DNA of 64,000 nt from Fremontodendron californicum (Eukaryota; Streptophyta; Magnoliopsida; Malvales; Malvaceae): positions 14,861,160 to 14,925,159 of the forward strand of contig JAULJL010000021.1 in NCBI GenBank assembly GCA_030761205.1, read 5' to 3'. The notes beneath the pieces are model-generated. The model was not told the origin of the DNA and searched no databases. It worked only from the letters and a program-made list of their open reading frames with translations. Position 1 is the first letter of the stretch, and each line of letters starts with the position of its first letter. A program made the translations under genes and the position numbers. Below are positions 60,237 to 64,000 of this stretch, piece after piece.

Positions 60237-61360
60237 GGGGTTCAAAAACCACTAGAATTTGGAGAAAACTCGCAACAATCCATAATGCTGAAAAACTCAT
60301 CAAGTGGGACAAATTTTGGGTAAGCTAAACATATCAACCCGAGATACTGAAGAGCTCATCAAGAAAAGCAAATTAGAGATAGGATTGAAAATATTGTCGC
60401 AGAGTCAAAACCTGTGGACCACGTTGAAACCACAGAGAATAGCTCATCAAGTAGAGCAAGATCATGGATAGGTTAAAGACCTCGCCACCGAGTCAAAATA
60501 TCTAGAGAAAACTTATGACAATCCCCAATGCTAAAAAGAGCTCATCAAATAGATTAAACAGTGGAGTTGAGAAGATTCGTTAACCTCAGCGAAATCATGG
60601 ATTAAAACTCATAACAATCATATAATTGCATTAAAACATGTTTTATAAAATATTCTCAATAGATTTTGGCTTGGATTAATCAATAGTTCATGACCGAGCT
60701 CTTGTTTTTCACTAAGGTTGGGAAAATTAAAGTTTGAAGGTTGGATATGGAGATTATGAGCAACATGAGTCCATGCATTTTTTCATAAAATAAAAAACTG
60801 TTTTGAGACCATTTTTTAATGCCTTGGCCAAGCCATATGGGAGGGTTCAATGTTGGTTTTCTTTTGGTTTTTCAAGGTTTAGAAGCAAGGTTTTGAGAAA
60901 ATGAACTTGGGTAGCTAAAACAAGTTTAAAATACGAGCCAAGTCTTGGTCTTTTTGCACTAAGGGTATTCGGCCAAATGCATTTTCCTTAGAAAAAAATT
61001 GCATTCTTTTGTTTTCTTCGGTTTTCAAAATGTTGCATCAAGGCTAATCGAGGGGTGTTCGGATGTCTAAATAATAGCATTCGAATATTCTTCTTTTTTC
61101 GAGTCATCTAGCCTAAACTCGCCTTGGGGCATCCGGATATCTTTCCCATGGTATTCGGATATCCTTTAGGCAAAAATTTCATGCCCAAAAATCCACATTT
61201 TCTAAGTCCGATCTAAGTTTCTTCAAAGGTATTCAGATGCCCTCTCCTCAAGGGAGAAACACATTCCCGATAATGGTCCATTTTTAATGCATTTCATGTT
61301 TTCTAAAAATGTTATAAAATCTTTCATAAAACGTGCTTTCTCGGTTACATAAATATTTGG
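60237..61360 (+). other. Unassigned repeat-rich sequence, possibly LTR 5' part
   Basis: The stretch holds repeats around CTCATCAAG (60295-60550) with AGAAAACT, ACAATCC and AATGCT blocks spaced about 245 bp apart. It also has five copies of a GGTATTCGGATATC-like motif (60965-61250). No coding domain is seen. It probably belongs to the diverged LTR that follows, but its start cannot be fixed. Confidence 0.4.
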
Positions 61361-62425
61361 TGAGGATGATTTCTTAGTCTTTGCCAGGTTTGTCGGGGAG
61401 GTTAGGAAATTCTCCAATGCACATGTTTATGAAATTATGAAAATGATTTTCATTTTACTCGAAATTACCTAAGTGCTAGGCGAAAGAATTATTTTTCGAG
61501 CTTTTCCGGGGGAGTTCGTTAAATTTTTCCTGCACATGCCATTTATGTGATTTTAAATAAATAAATATATGGAAAAAGATATTTTCAAATTATGATTGTA
61601 CGTATATTCTTGTTTATGTTATTTAATAATTATTGCTTATATTATGTCCTTATTTATGTTTTTTAATTATTGATTTTTATAATTATGTCATTTGATGATT
61701 AGTGTCATATTACTTTTCTTATATTTGCATATTAATAATGCTTTGCATATTCATGTTTTCAATAAATGAGTTTTAATGCATGAAAATGAATGTTTTTAGT
61801 AATAAAATGAGGTAATGGTCCTAACTTAAAATAATTAATGAGTTCTTTCCTGGGTTTGCCAGAGAGGATTTCATCAATTATCATTAACTACGGAACATTT
61901 TTTTTTTAAAAAAAAAAAAGGAGAATGATCCGGGTGATTTCAAAATGAAGAAAAATTCTATATTTTCCCGGGTTTGCTGAGGAGTATAGAAAATTTTGTG
62001 ATAAAAAATTCTGGATTATTTTTAAATAATATGATTGTTTTTTTTAAAGAGAATTATTTTTAAATACCGAATCCAAAATCAACTTTCATCGAGACTTAAG
62101 ATAACACATTATTAATAAAGTATCATTTAATACAGGCATTGTGGGGGTGCTAATACCTTGCCTACACGTAAACGACTCCCGAACCCGTAATTGTTTTTTT
62201 CTAGTTTAAAGCGCTGACTTCAAAATTGGTTTTTCAAAACATTTTAATTAATTTTAAACTTCTTAACTAAAGTCGGTTTTAAATAGATGACCGATCACAC
62301 CTAGCCAAAAAAGATCGGTGACGGCTCCTTTTCTTCGAGGTTTTCCAAAGCCTCAATATTATTTACGAGGACCAATTATCTTTTCCACCCCCAACTTCAT
62401 TAGCGACCGCGAGATCGTTATGATA
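61361..62425 (+). mobile_element. 3' part of a diverged Ogre-type LTR
   Basis: Blocks match the last kilobase of the family LTRs: AAAATAATTAATGAGTTCT, the CATCAATTATCATTAA block, GTGGGGGTGCTAAT, CGACTCCCGAACCCG, and GATCACACCTAGC with AAAAAAGATCGGTGAC. It ends GTTATGATA where the others have GTTACGACA, so the CA end seems lost by two C-to-T changes. No primer site follows. It is a related but distinct, older subfamily. Confidence 0.65.
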
Positions 62426-62445
62426 CCAGATATAGTATCTAAGCA

Positions 62446-62810
62446 TTTAAGAAATTTAGTAATATGGTAAGAGTAATATGTATTTTTAAAATAAAAAAAA
62501 AATGTAAAATCAAAATTACATAATTTTCTTATTACCTATTATAATATATTTAGCAAAATCATAACAAAATTAAGTAGTTTAATAGAAAAAGTAGTAAAAC
62601 TTTAAACTTAAAAGGTAAATGAAATTATAACATATATTATCAATTCGTTTAAGAAATTTAGTAATCTAATAACAATAATATGTAATTCAATACGAAAAGG
62701 ATGTAAAATGAAAAATACATCATTTTCTTGTCACCTATTATAATATATTTAATAAAGTCATAACAACCTCTAAGTAATTTAATAGAAAAAACAATAAAAT
62801 CCTAATTGAT
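62446..62810. repeat. Tandem duplication, 202 bp period
   Basis: TTTAAGAAATTTAGTAAT starts at 62446 and again at 62648. The following blocks (TTTTCTT, CACCTATTATAATATATTT, TTTAATAGAAAAA) repeat in order with substitutions. Confidence 0.75.
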
Positions 62811-64000
62811 TGTAAAAAAAAATGTAAACTTTATAAATGATCAGGACATGATATTACATACATCTTAATTAAAAAAATGGAAGACTTAAAGTACTATTTT
62901 TAGTAAGCATACATTACAAACTCTAATTCTTAATCTGTATAATGTTGTTAGTCTAAAATAACAACTATTATATGTTATATTATTAGTTTTTGTTATATAT
63001 GTAAGGAAATAAGTAATCAGAAAACATATAAATGTAAGTAATAAAATGTAGATAAAAACTAAAATTTTATACTACTATTTTTTATTATGTAAAATAATTT
63101 GGTAATGCTAATTTTGGATTGTAGGTAGATCTGCCCATGGATTGAACCAAGTCCGGCTAGCATTGTGAATTCTCTGTCCAACGCCCAACCGGATTCGACC
63201 TATCAAGCCTAAAAAGAGAAAAAAAAAAGTAAAATATTACTATTTTAATATTTTTAGATCTTTTAAAATTAAAATTAAATAAAAACAATTTTATTAATTA
63301 AATAATATTTTGAGCTAGGTTCGAGTTTTAAAATCCTTGTCCACTCAGACCGAGCCCATTGATCCAGGCAAAGAGCTCGATCTTTGGACAAATCTAATTG
63401 TAAGATATTACATATTATCTTATGTTAGAGTGAAAGATAATAAAAATAATTGTAAAAGATAACATTGATAAAAAAAGGTTTTATTTTATAAAAATAGTAA
63501 AAATAATATTATTTTTAATTACACAAAGATGTAAATTGGGTAAGTTTATGACATATAAGGATAAATGTAAACATTTAATTGTATTATTGATTTGAAATAA
63601 CAAAAAAAATGTAATTTTACAATACAATGGATAAATAGATAACAATAACAAATTTTGTCTTTTTTTATAATTTTAAGTGTTGACTTTTTTGGTACATAAA
63701 TCTTAACCCCATGTTTGGTTCAATGTAATGGCTGATTCAATGCAGGTCATATTCGGCGGGTCCCCTGGTTCTTTTGTTTGGTTTAAAATTTGGCTAGATC
63801 AGTTATTCAACATCTAGACCTTATTACAGGAATGACCTGAATAGCAATTCAGTCCCCTCCCCACTGAATGTCTATTGATTTCATCAGTAATAGCACCCAA
63901 ATTTTTATCCCCATATTACCATCCTAGTAAAAAAACCAAAAAAACCTAAAAATTCGAAAAAAGAAAAATCCAGCCACATCCTCAAAGATTTTGATGAACC
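62811..64000. other. AT-rich right flank, no gene seen
   Basis: Very AT-rich. Two less biased pieces (63120-63210 and 63310-63400) carry ACCAAGTCCGG-like and ACCGAGCCCATTGATCC-like text in a repeat-like context. From 63705 a segment with CCATGTTTGGTT and TTTGTTTGGTTT resembles the edge of small dispersed plant elements. No frame or terminal structure confirms either. Confidence 0.4.

Noticed and set aside
63700..64000. MITE or SINE
   Set aside because: CCATGTTTGGTT-like text is suggestive, but no terminal inverted repeats, tail or target duplication could be found before the window ends.

Overview
The window is plant nuclear DNA, probably from a eudicot (AT-rich, Ogre/Tat-class and Athila-class Ty3/gypsy retrotransposons, a plant LINE). 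It is almost entirely nested transposable elements. I find no host gene I can support; one possible terminal exon near the left edge is noted only as a low-confidence candidate. The species cannot be read from the sequence.

Layout. 1-831: AT-rich flank with a minisatellite. 832-6340: a complete 5.5 kb solo LTR of a large Ogre-like family, bounded by a perfect ACTAT target duplication. 6970-13993: a second LTR of this family, truncated at its 3' side and split by a 2.8 kb solo LTR of another Ty3/gypsy family (11125-13911, TSD TTTTA). 13994-15786: AT-rich sequence holding a second copy of the flank at 657-800. 15787-53605: a nest four levels deep. A minus-strand LINE (15787-17290 and 51783-53605) is split by a chromovirus-type solo LTR (17291-19305 and 51354-51777, TSD AATAC). 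That LTR is split by a 32 kb Ogre-like compound (19306-51348, TSD ATGCT), whose first LTR is split by an Athila-type solo LTR (22229-23727, TSD CATGT). 53606-57997: a minus-strand relative of the Ogre-like family with partial LTR and RNase H-integrase. It is cut at 57998 by an Athila-type 5' LTR with a tRNA-Asp primer site and a broken gag (to about 60236). 60237-62425: sequence ending in a diverged Ogre-type LTR. 62426-64000: AT-rich sequence with a 202 bp tandem duplication.

The most unusual object is the compound at 19306-51348. It reads LTR1 - internal A - LTR2 - internal B - LTR3 with one target duplication for the whole. Internal A has primer site, leader, an intact 311-codon ORF, a broken gag, hypervariable tandem repeats and a polypurine tract, but no protease, reverse transcriptase, RNase H or integrase. 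Internal B starts exactly at the CA end of LTR2, inside gag. The 311-codon ORF looks like a second gag that kept the N-terminal coiled coil and C-terminal zinc knuckle but lost the capsid domain. The element is therefore a gag-only, non-autonomous member whose enzymes would have to come from a relative such as the minus-strand copy at 53606-57997.

Nearly all coding remnants carry stops or frameshifts. Some of the stops look like C-to-T decay at methylatable sites. I do not see a new defence or metabolic system. The novelty lies in retroelement architecture: the three-LTR compound, the capsid-less gag paralogue, a primer-site-like motif inside the LTR, and tandem repeats open on both strands.
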